64,000 nucleotides of DNA from Castor canadensis (GCF_047511655.1 NC_133401.1:46147570-46211569), one strand, 5' to 3'. Positions 24,960-35,270 are shown, counted from the first letter of the stretch. Program-made: numbers and translations. The notes: generated by a model not told the origin, from the sequence alone.

Positions 24960-25790
24960 ATGAAAGTCCCCCAGACAGCCCTCTAGGTATTATGTTAATG
25001 GTCTGGAAAGAAAATCCCCAGTCAGAGGGAAAGGAAAATAAACAAACAAACTGGTAAATGTATTACATTGAGTGGGGTTTTCATTACAAATGCTCGATTT
25101 GGATTCTGTGTCTTAAAGTTGGTGTAACACCAACGTAAAAGACATCCCATCACAGGACTATGGCTTTAAAAAAATGGCATATAAGCATGGGACAAGGGCT
25201 ATGTTGTTTTAGTTTTCAAAAATGCTTAGAAGCTGATAGCCTTTAGGTTTTAGTTACTTTCTTAATTTTTAAGTAGCTTATATGTAGAATATGTAAATGA
25301 TAAGTTACATATCAGCCCAAAGTTAATATTAACAATCAAACTAAAAAATTTTTATGTGGGAACATCAATGTGATAAATAAGTAAAATTGCAAACCGAAGT
25401 CACAAACTTACAAAGTTAATAGTTATGGTAGGGACATAGCCAAAGAGCAACTGATGCCCTGTTGGAGACAGGGACCAATCACCCTCTACCCATTGAAAGT
25501 AAAAGGTGAAAGAAAAGTGCATTTAATATCCAGCAAGGAAAGGAGGAAGGTCCTTCAGAAATCCTAACCAGGTGGAAGGAGCAAATGAGAAAATATTCAG
25601 GGTTGAACCCTGAGAACCCCCTGGGCCAGGGACTCTTTATTTTTTTAATAGTAGACATGTGTTAAGCCACTTTAATATGAAATGTGATCAAAGCTCAATT
25701 ACAAGAGTTCAAAAGGCATAGAAAACCAGTAAATTTCAATTTTATCACAATTTTAAAAATCAGGGACCAGTTATTAAAAACAGATGATAA
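24960..25790 (+). pseudogene. ERV-A gag remnant (matrix and capsid parts)
   Basis: Gag is the structural polyprotein. Two islands are recognisable. Near 24961-25045 a matrix-like PDSPLG motif is followed by a Trp-containing helix. Near 25530-25640 a capsid C-terminal stretch shows the EGPSEIL..W...R.YS...PE.P pattern typical of gammaretroviral p30. The pieces between are broken by stops and by a 147-bp repeat (25312-25458), which recurs at 25793-25939. Confidence 0.65.
25312..25458 (+). repeat. 147-bp direct repeat, copy 1
   Basis: Starts tcagcccaaagttaat and ends aactgatgcc. It matches 25793-25939 over its full length with four mismatches by eye and no gap. Both copies lie inside the gag-region remnant of ERV-A, 481 bp apart start to start. 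Confidence 0.95.
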
Positions 25791-25792
25791 TT

Positions 25793-25939
25793 TCAGCCCA
25801 AGGTTAATTTTAACAGTCAAACTAAAAAATTTTTATGTGGGAACATCAATGTGATAAATAAGTAAAATTGCAAACCCAAGTCACAAACTTACAAAGTTAA
25901 TAGTTATGGTAGGGACATAGCCAAAGAGCAACTGATGCC
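25793..25939 (+). repeat. 147-bp direct repeat, copy 2
   Basis: Partner of 25312-25458 (about 97 % identity). Sequence upstream and downstream of the two copies differs, which gives sharp borders. Confidence 0.95.
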
Positions 25940-26914
25940 TTACTGAAGTTTGAAAGAAGTCCTGCCTCCTGTGAGGGCAGAGGAGAACTGTACAAATAAT
26001 TCTCTTTGAGAAATTTGTATAGACAGAGAAAATGCTGGAGTCTTTGCCACAAGTGAAATTGCAAAGCTGCAACATGTTAAACTCAATCCAAGAAACACCA
26101 AATGTTACATTGGAACCAAGGTAGAACGTGAACATTTAATTTCCAGCTATATGACTCTCAGAGCACAAGAGTTTCAGGTGTGGAAATCAGCTTAGTAGGC
26201 AAGCTCTCAAAAAGATGGATTTTATAGTGTGATTAAAAAGCAAGGCAGGTGTTTCTAAGGAATTTTTTGGATTTCAGACTGGCACCCTAAGGCATCAGAG
26301 GCTCTTTCAAAGTCACTCTTGACAATGAGATCTTCCCAGTCTTTCGAACCCTTCTCACCTGTCAGTTCTTGATTTTCTGCACCCATTGGCACAAAGTGCC
26401 AAGATGAGGCCTCATTCTCTGCCCCATTACCTTGCAGGCACACTACTTGGCAGGTTTTATTTTTCCTTTGGTGCTGGTGTCAAACCCAAGGCCTCATGCC
26501 TACCAAGCAAGCTCTCTACCACTTTTGACATGAAGCCTCGACATTGCTTTAAGATGCATAAAACTCCTCCTCACTGTCCCTCCATGCAAGCCTCCAGAAC
26601 CCTGGGCATGGAAGGGCTCCCTCCCTGGGGTTTACAGATACCCACATCTGGAAGCTCTACTACTGTCTCCAGCTCCCCCTACTGGAGGCCAGAGTGATGG
26701 CTTGTTGCAAAGACTAGTGGAATCAATGATTATTTACAAATTCTTTTCTGCACACACGTATTTAAAACCTGGAACTTCTACAGTCACTCACCAACTCTTT
26801 TATGAAAGGTAGAATATGCAGCAATGCTAAAGGCTCACATTTTATTTCTGTAGGAAGAAAGAGGGTTAGCATACATAATTGAGCATTGAGAGTAACTTGA
26901 AATTAAAAAGTGAA
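25940..26914. other. ERV-A internal DNA, mostly unassigned, with an ID SINE
   Basis: No retroviral domain was recognised. It holds one antisense ID SINE (26455-26530). The rest could be decayed gag/leader sequence or later insertions. Confidence 0.4.
26455..26530 (-). repeat. ID-type SINE, antisense, inside ERV-A
   Basis: The plus strand reads 'tggtgctggtgtcaaaccc', 'aaggcctcatgcctacc', 'aagcaagctctctaccact', the reverse complement of an ID body. A T-rich run lies at its left, as expected for the antisense tail. Confidence 0.75.
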
Positions 26915-27735
26915 GATCAATGCCCCACACCTTCATTTTATTGACAGGACAATCTCAGAAAGAAATCATTTGTTTTGTTTTTTAATGAATGAGAAATCCT
27001 TTGCTGTATGCTGAAACTCCCTTTGAGAAGTGCACCAGACCCAACTGACTAACTTTTTAAAATAAAATGGGAGCTATCTGAAGTTCACACCTCTACCCCC
27101 TTATCAGTTCCCTAAAGTAGGAACTCATAGTTTGGAGAAAAAAAAAGCAGGAAAAAAAGTAAATATGAGTCAATGAATGGCAGCCCACAGGAAGCCTGTT
27201 TACTATGATTTCCAACTTTCTGTCCAATCCACACTGCAGAGATAGAAGGATAAGCCACCATTTTGGTTCCCAAGTTTTATTCAAGATCTCATACAAAATA
27301 TTCTAGATAAGTGAATTTTAATCCTCATCTTGCTCCTCTTCTTGGTCCTGGTTAATCTGGAGGTATCATAATTCATAACTCTCTGTGCTGTTAGCAACTA
27401 CATGCAACCAATCACATAGGTTATTTTTCTTCAAACACTTTTTGGTGAGAGATTTCAAATATCTTTTGGAAAAAGGCACCTCAGAAGTTATAGTGATCTT
27501 GCTCTTGCTCCTTTTGATGGTTACAACACCTCCAGCAAGATTCCCAGTTTTCCCATTCACTTTGATTCTGTCTTGGAGAAACTGCTCAAAATTGGCAGCA
27601 TCCATGATTCCATCTTCCACAGGGTGAGTACAGTCAAGGGTGAACTTCAGAACCTGCTTCTTTTTTTTGCCCCCCTTCACCACAAGCTTTTTCATGGCCA
27701 CCATGGTGTAAGCCAAGGGTCTCTTGAAGGTACAT
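26915..27735 (-). pseudogene. RPL22: RPL22 retrocopy (processed pseudogene)
   Basis: RPL22 is the RNA-binding 60S ribosomal protein eL22. The copy is intronless, on the minus strand, within ERV-A. The start codon is at 27704-27702 and the ancestral stop at 27320-27318. The frame is uninterrupted for about 111 codons of RPL22, then an Arg codon just after ESYEL has become TGA (27369-27367 region). The acidic tail and true stop follow in frame. The core motifs [29 protein letters not shown] and [12 protein letters not shown] are present, with substitutions such as two Arg changed to Cys or His near the C-terminus. 3' UTR sequence with an aataaa signal continues to about 26925, but no clear A tail is seen. 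An in-frame upstream ATG extends the open frame to 27743; that part is not RPL22 coding sequence. Confidence 0.95.
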
Positions 27736-27825
27736 TTTGTCACTAATAGGTGGCCTGATATTTCAAAGAAATAACCAAAACTAGAAAATTGGAACCAGAG
27801 GGGTTTGGAGGAACTTTAAAAGGAA

Positions 27826-28077
27826 GTGCAGATGGTTTATGTAAAAAGGGACAAAGAAAAGCAAAAAAAAAAAAAGCCTAAATTAATGGTAACTATAGTA
27901 GAAAGGATGGTGGATAAAAAGGTAGGCCTTTGGTCTCAGAGCCAGAGACAGACACATCAATGTAAATTTAAGGCTCCAAGCCTGGAAATTCAGCTTGAAA
28001 CTAGAAGAGAAAACAAGAGCTATAAATGTGGTAAGACAGGACACTGTAAGAGAGAATGTCCAGACTGGAAAAGGTGA
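27826..28077 (+). pseudogene. ERV-A gag nucleocapsid remnant with CCHC-type knuckle
   Basis: An open stretch of 83 codons ends in a single retroviral zinc knuckle near 28018-28068. The pattern is C-x2-C-x4-H-x4-C, but the first Cys position is Ser, so metal binding would be lost. Basic and Gln/Lys-rich sequence before it fits the end of gag, which packages RNA. The reading frame stops right after the knuckle (DWKR, TGA). Confidence 0.78.
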
Positions 28078-28680
28078 TTTCCCTTTATGTCTTTTGATGA
28101 AGACCAGGGGATTCAAGTGCTCTTCTTCTATGGATCCTACCAGGAGCTTTTGATAAATTTGGAGATGGGACCCAACCAAAGGGAAATACCCTTCCTGGTA
28201 GACTCAGTGCAGCTCATTCATCTTTGACCTACATCCCCACTGGCAATCAGCTATCTGATTTAAAGTTACTAGTTTCAGAAGTAAAGGGAGAAGGATTTAA
28301 TACTCCTGTGTTTAAAAAGACATTGGTTAAATACAAAGGAAAAAAAAATATGGAGGCTGTCTTTCTCTTTGTATCTGTGGCAGGAACAAATCTGCTAGGA
28401 TGAGATCTTAGAACAAAATAGAGACTGAGTTAAAAGTTAATCAAAAAAAGGGTTACAAGTCACACAAAATTTTCTCTCTGAAAAGGAAGAAAAACAAATG
28501 CTAAAGGTGTGAGTCAAAGACGGTAACTGTAGAGGACTAACAATTTCCCCAATTCATATTGGACTTAAAAATAAAAATGAAATAGTGAGTGGGAGACAGT
28601 ACCCTGTTCCTAAAGAAGGCAAAAAGGGAGTACAACCAGTAGTTGAGGGATTACTCAAGGATGGCATACTTAAAGCCTGA
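28078..28680 (+). pseudogene. ERV-A protease and RT-start remnant
   Basis: Near 28165-28230 a flap-less protease fragment shows a PFLVDS motif in place of the catalytic D-T/S-G. Near 28375-28405 the 'G-T-N-L-L-G' end of a retroviral protease is visible. Near 28580-28678 the start of a reverse transcriptase (QYP..KEG..G..P.V..LL.DGIL) can be followed up to a stop. Several in-frame stops break it. The RT palm with YxDD is missing, so sequence is deleted between here and the RNase H part. Confidence 0.65.
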
Positions 28681-28862
28681 ATTGTGGGAGACCAGTAACT
28701 AAATAGACTGAGAAGAAACCTTGACATGAACATGGCCATGTCAAGGTCCTTTGTGCTGAGAAGGCAAGGACCCAGAACGAAGGATGTGAGCAAGGTTCAG
28801 CAAGGCTGCCTTGCAAAAGGGGAGACCGAGGCAGTGATACAAGGAGTAAGACATAGTGATCT

Positions 28863-29216
28863 GTGGTGGAGGTTGTCATTGAGCTCCTAAATTTCCTGAG
28901 ACAACAGGGATTGATGGACAATCAATTAAAAAGTGTCATAAAAGCCAGAAGACTGCCTAATAACTGGTCCTCTCAGACCTATGAATTACATGCTCCCAAC
29001 CAGGCTTTAAAGTTATTAAAAGACAAGGAAGAAGCCATCTGCATGGGTTCCAAATATGCCTTTGGGGTGATACTTACATTCAGAAAAATTTGGATGGAAA
29101 GAGGACTAATTAACAGTAGAGGGAAGGACATCATCCATAAAGAATTAATATTCCAAGTATTAGATAACTTAATGTTGCCAGAAGAAACTGCAATTGTACT
29201 TGTACCTGGACACCAA

Positions 29217-29255
<39 letters not shown>

Positions 29256-29340
29256 GCCTAGAAGCTAGACAGAACCAAATAGCTGATTAGGCAGCCAAGG
29301 AAGCCACCTTACAAGTGGAGGTACTTCCCAGAAAATATGA
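28863..29340 (+). pseudogene. ERV-A RNase H remnant interrupted by (GT)n
   Basis: The open frame at 28863-29261 begins with a short RT C-terminal piece (ELLNFLRQQG) and passes into RNase H, with ALKLLKDKEEA, a SKYAFG motif (the usual Asp before SKYA is Gly), R.IW.ERGL and the closing VPGHQK. Exactly at GHQK the frame enters a (GT)n tract (29219-29253), after which the usual 'adqaAKEAT' part resumes. RNase H normally degrades the RNA strand during reverse transcription; this copy lacks RT and has lost an active-site Asp. Confidence 0.75.
29219..29253. repeat. (GT)n microsatellite inside retroviral pol
   Basis: About 17 GT units directly after the codons for GHQK in RNase H. It appears as a later expansion within former coding sequence. 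Confidence 0.97.
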
Positions 29341-29665
29341 TTCTTTATGGACTCCCTTATTTAGGATGATCCTCAAAGTTACCCACAATGGTTTCAACTA
29401 TTCTGCTCTATCTTAGACTAAAAGGTTTCTGGCCCAAACTCCCCCTCTTGAATTTAATGTCCCTCCCTCCAGGCCAGGAAATTTATGTCTTAATTAAAGC
29501 CTGGAAGGAGAAGATACAGCCAACCTGGAAAGGACCCTTCCAAGTTCTCCTAACCACTGAGACTGTGGTACACAGCTGAGAAAGGTTGGATTCACTACAC
29601 CAGGGTTAAAAGACTATTGGACCACCACATACCCAGACAATCCCCCTAAAGTCACCTTGAGACAG
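29341..29665 (+). pseudogene. ERV-A integrase C-terminal remnant
   Basis: After a large deletion of the integrase core, the C-terminal part remains: a P.PG..V.IK.W..... W.GPFQVLLTTET pattern near 29470-29570, followed by the H-YTRVK-like end. It aligns by eye with 59585-59850 in ERV-D. In gammaretroviruses this domain binds DNA. No catalytic residues are present. Confidence 0.72.
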
Positions 29666-29739
29666 CATGAGCCTGCTACTGCTATGCTCCTGTCCCTTCT
29701 ACATCAGCTCATAAAGACTGTTGCTGAACCATGGTTAGC

Positions 29740-30946
29740 AACTTCTTGTCATGTAATGTACTCTAGGGTCTAACTTGGGAAAGATATCATTACCTATATT
29801 CTTAACCTAGTTGGGGATATAAAAACAAGGACTGGGATGATGCATGGTGGACAACAGAACCCAATGCGTGGACTGTAGACCAACACCCTGGGAAGGGAGC
29901 ATGCTTGGCTATATCTACTCTGAGTTCAAGCCTCAAATCTGGCTAATGAGCCAACCAATGTTCAGGTTGTTAAAATTATAGATTTAAGACAAAACTAGAA
30001 GTTGAGACAAGAGATAGAGAAACTAATGCCTGGGTAGAATGGATAAAATATTCTGTATGTGCATTAAACATTGGGACTCTTATGCTTATGCTGCAGGATG
30101 GCTGCAGGCCCAAGTGTTCCCTTTTCTGCTAGGATAGAATTCAGACAGCTCCGGGGTACCATGCATAATGGCTCTGTTCCAAGAAGAGATTGCATGGGAG
30201 AATCACACTTGGAGTCTTTCCAAAGGCAAAGACCCTCTAAAAATTTCAGATTCCCAAGTTCCGCTGTCAACTGTACCTCCTATCTCTCATGATTGGTGGG
30301 GGGAGGCAACACACTGACTTTTTGGGAAATCTGTCTGGATGTATACAAGGCCATACATATGTGGAAACTAATTACTCTGCATTAAGCCCACTCTAAGCCA
30401 AAGTCTGTTATATAGTGGAGAGGGAACATTGTTGGTGGCTCTCTGAGTAACTGGAGCAGAACTTGCCCACTGGTGCAATTCATCATTTCTTTAACCTTAG
30501 CATCCATAACTCCACTCACTGGGGCAGTCAACAAATGCCTCAATCTAAAAGACACCAGTTGAGTCCTTTGATGACAGCAAAATAGAAAAGTTAGATGCTA
30601 CTAGCAGCAGAAAAGGGAAGAATACATAAACTGACTGCTCTTGCCAATGAACTGACTGAGAATTCAGGGGTTAATGACCCGCTTACAGAATGGATGGAAA
30701 AATGGTGTGGGAAATGGAAAGGAGTTCTGACCTTAGTCCTCACTTATTAGTTATTGTGTTAGGGGTCCTCACTACCGTTGGATGTTGTATAATCCCTTGT
30801 GTCTGGGGTCTTGTCTAAAGATTAATTGAAACAGCCCCAAATAGACCCAAGTATGTTATCAACAGAATAACCTCCTCCTCCTGGATACTGTTGAATGAGA
30901 AAGTCAGCCTAATGTTGACCAAATTTAAGGAAATGAGAGAATGGTA
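29740..30946 (+). pseudogene. ERV-A env remnant
   Basis: Env is the envelope glycoprotein. Many stops and frameshifts break it. A surface-subunit-like region lies near 30020-30400, and the transmembrane subunit's anchor near 30700-30825 is well kept (hydrophobic L/V/I run followed by GCCIIPC and a basic tail). A TAA cuts the frame in the cytoplasmic tail, and the ERV-D copy has the same TAA. A one-base deletion near 30745 relative to ERV-D shifts the frame before the anchor. No working protein is possible. Confidence 0.72.
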
Positions 30947-30964
30947 CAAAAAGAAAAGGGGGAC
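30947..30964 (+). promoter_or_regulatory. ERV-A polypurine tract
   Basis: A run of A and G ending in aaaaggggga immediately left of the 3' LTR. In retroviruses this RNA segment resists RNase H and primes plus-strand DNA. Confidence 0.8.
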
Positions 30965-30966
30965 AT

Positions 30967-31276
30967 TGTGGGGGATAACTTGTCTTTTTCTTCAAAGAAA
31001 TAGCAACCCAGGTAAATCTATTTTAAAGTAGCAGTTCATTAAGTTTTCTTAATGGGTGGCTTCCTGGAATGTTAAATCTTAACCTTGCCCTTTCTCAGGT
31101 AAATACACCTTAAAAGGGACCTCATCTATAGTCAATGGAGAAAGACTGTGAACCCTGACTCCTACTAATAGATGGGGGCAGTGCTTGCTTATCAGACCTG
31201 TGTTGGTGGCACACTCTTCTGCAGAAGTAAAATTTTTTTTGCCTTTCTGACTCACTCCTGAGTCTTATTTCTAGCA
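30967..31276 (+). repeat. ERV-A 3' LTR
   Basis: Starts tgtgggggataac like the 5' LTR and ends ctagca. Compared with the 5' LTR it has an extra segment near 31070-31125 and lacks about 40 bp around the 5' LTR's TATA-like region. Confidence 0.85.
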
Positions 31277-31313
31277 AAATTCAGCCTAACTCTGCACAAA
31301 TATCAAATCATAA

Positions 31314-31703
31314 TGTTAGGGTGAACAAAAGGATGTCATGTTAGAACTGGACCCCTAACCCCTTGAAGGTGACTTTATTGGAAACTCTCCACCAGGCCCT
31401 AAAGAAAACTAAGCTTTCACCTTTAGCTATATACTAAGAACTCCCCCACCTGGCCTAGAAGAAATGACCCACCCTTAAGTCATTATCTCAGGAGGATCAG
31501 AGGGCCATTGAGGATTTTCCTGCCCAGTGACCTTCCTGGGACTTCTCCACCCACCTACATCTATTCCAAGTCTTTAAGTGGCTGTGGGCTCCAGCTCTCT
31601 TGCTGGGGACCCCTCCACAGGGCTTCTCCCTGAATAATAAACCCTGTGCTGGGCTTTGAGCTGTCTCCTTGCTTATCCATTCTTTGCCTTTTTCATTCTA
31701 ACA
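31314..31703 (+). repeat. Solo LTR, third family
   Basis: A 390-bp unit opens with tgttagggtg and closes with cattctaaca, so its ends are the inverted pair TGTTAG/CTAACA. It carries an aataaa signal at 31636-31641 and a U5-like T-rich tail. No primer site or internal sequence adjoins it. A matching target-site repeat was not seen, so the ends are inferred. Confidence 0.72.
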
Positions 31704-31941
31704 CAAGCTGTACAAGAAAGTAAGTTCTGGATTTTAGAAGTGTTTGTGGAATTGTTGCAAATTTCACAAGAAGTTTAAAGTTGGAGTGGTGTATTTGGCT
31801 CATTTTTTCAACATTTTATGCCAAGCAGATGGAGTGCCATTCTGAGAAAGAAAATGGTACAATTAGATCTGTTAGGCAAGTAAACAGTGTCCTCTGAATA
31901 TTGTTTAGGTTTGACTAATAATAACAACAAATAACCCAAAT

Positions 31942-32277
31942 TGAAGGACTGAAGGAGAGACTGCAGGAGGTCCCAAAAGGTGATAAGTGGTCAAGGAGAC
32001 ACCTCTCTTCCCTAGGGACTACCTGTCTGCACCTGAGAGACATCTCTGTCCCCAGGCAATGCAAAAAAGGCTATAAAACCCCACTCCCCACCCTGACCCA
32101 CGGGATCACCGGTTTCCAGGTCCCCCTGCATTCCCCAATATGCAGTCTTTCTCTTCTCTTCTCTACAAATAAAATCTTTTTGACCTCTGCTGTTAAAGTC
32201 TGTCTGTGCTTTCATTCTCAGAGCTGGCTCAAGAACCCTGAGCACCTGAAATTCCTGTGCGTGTCATCCGTGTCTCA
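31942..32277 (+). repeat. ERV-C 5' LTR
   Basis: Starts tgaaggactgaagg and ends gtgtctca. It has a TATA box (ctataaaacc near 32072) and an aataaa signal (near 32167) in the usual order, with R/U5 after them. The match to 37978-38118 plus 45185-45378 is strong across its length. Confidence 0.92.
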
Positions 32278-32281
32278 TATT

Positions 32282-32299
32282 TGGTGACCACGAAGGGAC
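32282..32299 (+). promoter_or_regulatory. ERV-C primer-binding site, tRNA-Arg-like
   Basis: Reads tggtgaccacgaagggac, four bases after the LTR end. From memory, the 3' end of an arginine tRNA (UCG) gives tggcgaccacgaagggac, one mismatch in 18. This supports an Arg primer, though the tRNA sequence was not checked here. Confidence 0.7.
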
Positions 32300-33759
32300 C
32301 AGCTGTCACCTGAGGTCGGTATAGGTTGTACCAAACTGGGAAAGACTGCCTAGGAATGTGACCGTGAGCATCTGGCACTCTGGTGGAGTCTATTTTCCAG
32401 GAGAGACCCCCCCACCACAGCCTAGCTATGATGGAACTCTCAGGTCGAACTTTTTTCTCTCTCTCTGTCTTGTTAAGGAGGGGTTCTCCCTTGGGAAACT
32501 AAGGAAAATCTCTGAGCCCATTACAGCTGTATGGCAGGCAATCTGAGGAAACTCGGACACCAGACGGGATTATACCATACTGCCAATGCTACATGGGTGG
32601 AACCTGACTTCAGTGTACCAAGATTTTTTCTCTTTTCCTCTCCTTAAACTCTAACTCTCTCTCTTTCAAGAATTGACCTGCTTAGGAGGAGGTCCAAAAA
32701 CAGCCAGTGGAAAGGCAAGTTTGTCTTCAAGCCAGAAAAGGTGCTCTGGCCAGGGCACTCCCCGGTGTCACCTAAAGGCTGGAGATGCAACTTCCTGACC
32801 TGCCCTGAGGCCCCAAAGGTGGCTAAGTATTGGACCCCTCCAGCCTTGTCTACAGCAAATAGACAATCCGATCTCTTATGCTTCCTTCATGGTTTCTGTG
32901 GCCCGAGAGTGAGAGTGGAGGTCACCTCTTGCTTCCAGTGCTCCAGTACTGCCCTCGGGAAGGACTGACCTGGATAGCAGTGATGACCAGTAATCCCTCA
33001 TGTGTTGAGCCTGGAAACTCTCTTTTCCCCCAACCCTCAGCCTCTCCTTCCCCTTTCCCAGGCAGTTCAGGATGAGTGCCCCTCCCACCTTTGCTCTAAA
33101 TAGCAGTGAGCTTCTTTCTTCAGGGAGTTTGGGGAAAACCCCTACAGGCACCAGAAGGTGCTAGTCTCCAAATTAGGCTTAACTGTCTTTGTCAAGCATC
33201 AGGTTAACTGGTTAAACAGGTTCTGCAGCCTGCCCTCAGGGAAAGAAAAAAAACAGTTAAAAGGCAAAAACCTCAGATCTTCTCCATTTTTGCCCCTTAC
33301 TGGAACAAAAGCCTCCAGATGCTCTTGCTCTCTCTTTTCATAAAAAACATGTATGCCTCACAGAATATATAGGGGGACAAAAGTCTACTTTAGCAAGAGT
33401 CCCCATCTATGCCTCTACAGGGGTCCTTCTTCTGGCCATGCAAGCCTACTTGGTTACTTTGATAGAGTTTTTTTTTAATTACAAGTGTTCAGCTGGTAGA
33501 GGAGAACTAGGCCTACCTGGGTTACAGGGCAAACAGGCAAGTCAAAACAGATGAGAGATTGGTCAAAGATCATTTCAGGGGGGTGGGTGCAACTGAGATA
33601 TCTGTAAATCCTCCATGACTTTACCCACAATGGCAGTGGAAGGAGCAAGGGAGAGAGGGTTGCCCTCTCCCACTAGAGTTTCTCCTCATCTGGGAATGCC
33701 TAGATAAAGGAGAAACCTCTGTTAAGGTGGCCAATTTTCCCTTGTTTCCCTTCTTTTAG
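32300..33759 (+). other. ERV-C 5' leader
   Basis: About 1.46 kb between the primer site and the gag start, C/T-rich, without recognisable coding domains. Long leaders occur in several class I ERVs. The packaging signal and splice donor would be expected here, but I cannot place them. Confidence 0.6.
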
Positions 33760-35270
33760 ATGGGGAATCAAGCCTCAAAGATCCAGGAAGGATTCTCCCT
33801 TGCCTGCTTATTAAAACATTAGAAAGATCTTGATCCAGAAAGTCTTCAGCAAAAGTGACTCAAGTTTTACTGCACCCAGGTTTGGCCACAGTATCCTCTG
33901 GGAGATGAGGAAAGATGGCCAGAAGGAGGGAACATCAGTTATAATATCATTCTTCAATTAGATATGTTCTGTAAAAAGGAGGGAAAGTGGACTGAAGTTC
34001 CATAGGTTCAACTGTTCTTTTTTCTAAGAGACCACCCAGAATGGCTGAACAAATGCAGGCTAGATACCCAGACCATGGTAACCCTTTGCAAAAAGCCCCC
34101 AAACTCACTTGAACCAAAAAACCCACCTAATTGTCCATCAGCTCCCTGTCTTCCCCCTTACCCAGCTACCTTACACACTAGACATCACCCACAGGACTCT
34201 ACTCACTCTAGTTAATTCCTGGAGGAGATAGGGCTCACCTTCCTTTTACAGTGAGTGAACTTAAAGAAATAAAAAAAGATTTAGGAAATTACACAGAAAA
34301 CCCAGATCAGTACATCCAGGCATTTAGAGAAGTCAGACAAAACTTTGAACTGAGCTGGAAAGATGTAATGCTATTGCTATCTCAGACCCTTACTTCTCTG
34401 GAGAAACAGCAGGTACTAGGTTAGGCAGTCACAGCTAGAGACAATTATCACTTAGATAAAAGTAGCCCTACAGGCCTGTCTCAGACTGAGCCCTCACAGG
34501 AGGAGGAGGAGGGGGAGGGAGAAAAAGACAAAGACATTGGATACCTAAAAGGGAACCTCAATTCCCAATTTCAACAGGAGATCAGGCAGTGCCTAGGTAT
34601 GACCCTAAGTGGGACCCTGAAAATGACAAGGATGAATGGAGCCATAACCATTTCATCCACTGGATTCTTGAGGGCCTAAGGAGAGCCAAGGTAAAACCCC
34701 TTAATTACTCCCAAGTAATGCTGTACAGTAAGGACCCTTAGAAACTCCAGTAGCTTTCCTACAGAGACTTAAGGATGCTTTACAAAACCATACCAACATT
34801 ATATCAGAGTCACAGGAAGAGGAAATCATCCTAAAAGATAAATTTCTAACACAGTCAGCACCAGACATCCATAAAAACTTCAGAAACTTGTGGCTGAAGG
34901 GAGCAGCGATCTGGACCAATTGGTCCATGTAGCCACATCTGTATACTATAACAGAGACTTAGAAAAAGGAAGAATGGATCTGGAAAAGGAAAAGAGAAAG
35001 GAAAAGTGGTAGGAGGCTCTGATCCCTGCTCTCAGAGAGGCTTCCCTGGGGCAAAGTCCAAACCCAAGGATGATCTCTCAATGTGGACAGGCAGACCATT
35101 TTAGGAGGGAGTGCCCCTGGAGAAAGCTGCCTCCAGGACCCTGCCCCATTTTTTGGGGGAAAACACTGGAAGGCACACTCTCCCCAGTTCCCAGGGGAAC
35201 TGAGACCAGAGCCTCCCACCCAATGATGGGTCCCTGGGCCTCTCATCCAGGCTCTGAAACCACCATAAAA
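33760..35270 (+). pseudogene. ERV-C gag remnant
   Basis: The start ATG at 33760 is followed by Gly (MGNQAS), a myristoylation-type matrix N-terminus. Early stops appear within about 30 codons. A capsid segment near 34280-34440 shows YTENP..YI.AF and LSW.DVMLLLSQTL..LE, the usual class I gag pattern. An acidic E-rich stretch at about 34498-34530 precedes it in reading order of later domains. A nucleocapsid knuckle near 35082-35120 keeps C-x4-H-x4-C, but the first Cys is missing. Frames are repeatedly broken. Confidence 0.82.

Larger units (their letters stand above)
24087..31276 (+). mobile_element. ERV-A: decayed gammaretrovirus-like provirus
   Basis: LTR-bounded element of 7.2 kb: 5' LTR, proline-tRNA-like primer site, fragments of gag, protease, RT start, RNase H, integrase C-terminus and env, polypurine tract, 3' LTR. 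Order and motifs are those of class I (gammaretrovirus-like) ERVs. The RT core is deleted, a host retrocopy (RPL22) and an ID SINE sit in the gag region, and every frame is interrupted. The two LTRs differ by several indels, and no matching target-site repeat was seen at the ends. The element may be very old or a recombinant of two insertions. A related fragment is at 59.3-61.1 kb. Confidence 0.88.

Noticed and set aside
27318-27743. Functional RPL22 gene
   Set aside because: It has no introns, lies inside a provirus, has a premature stop before the acidic tail, and carries several changes at basic residues. It is a retrocopy.
30700-30830. Intact syncytin-like env gene in ERV-A or ERV-D
   Set aside because: Although the membrane anchor is well kept, the upstream env is broken by many stops and frameshifts in both copies.
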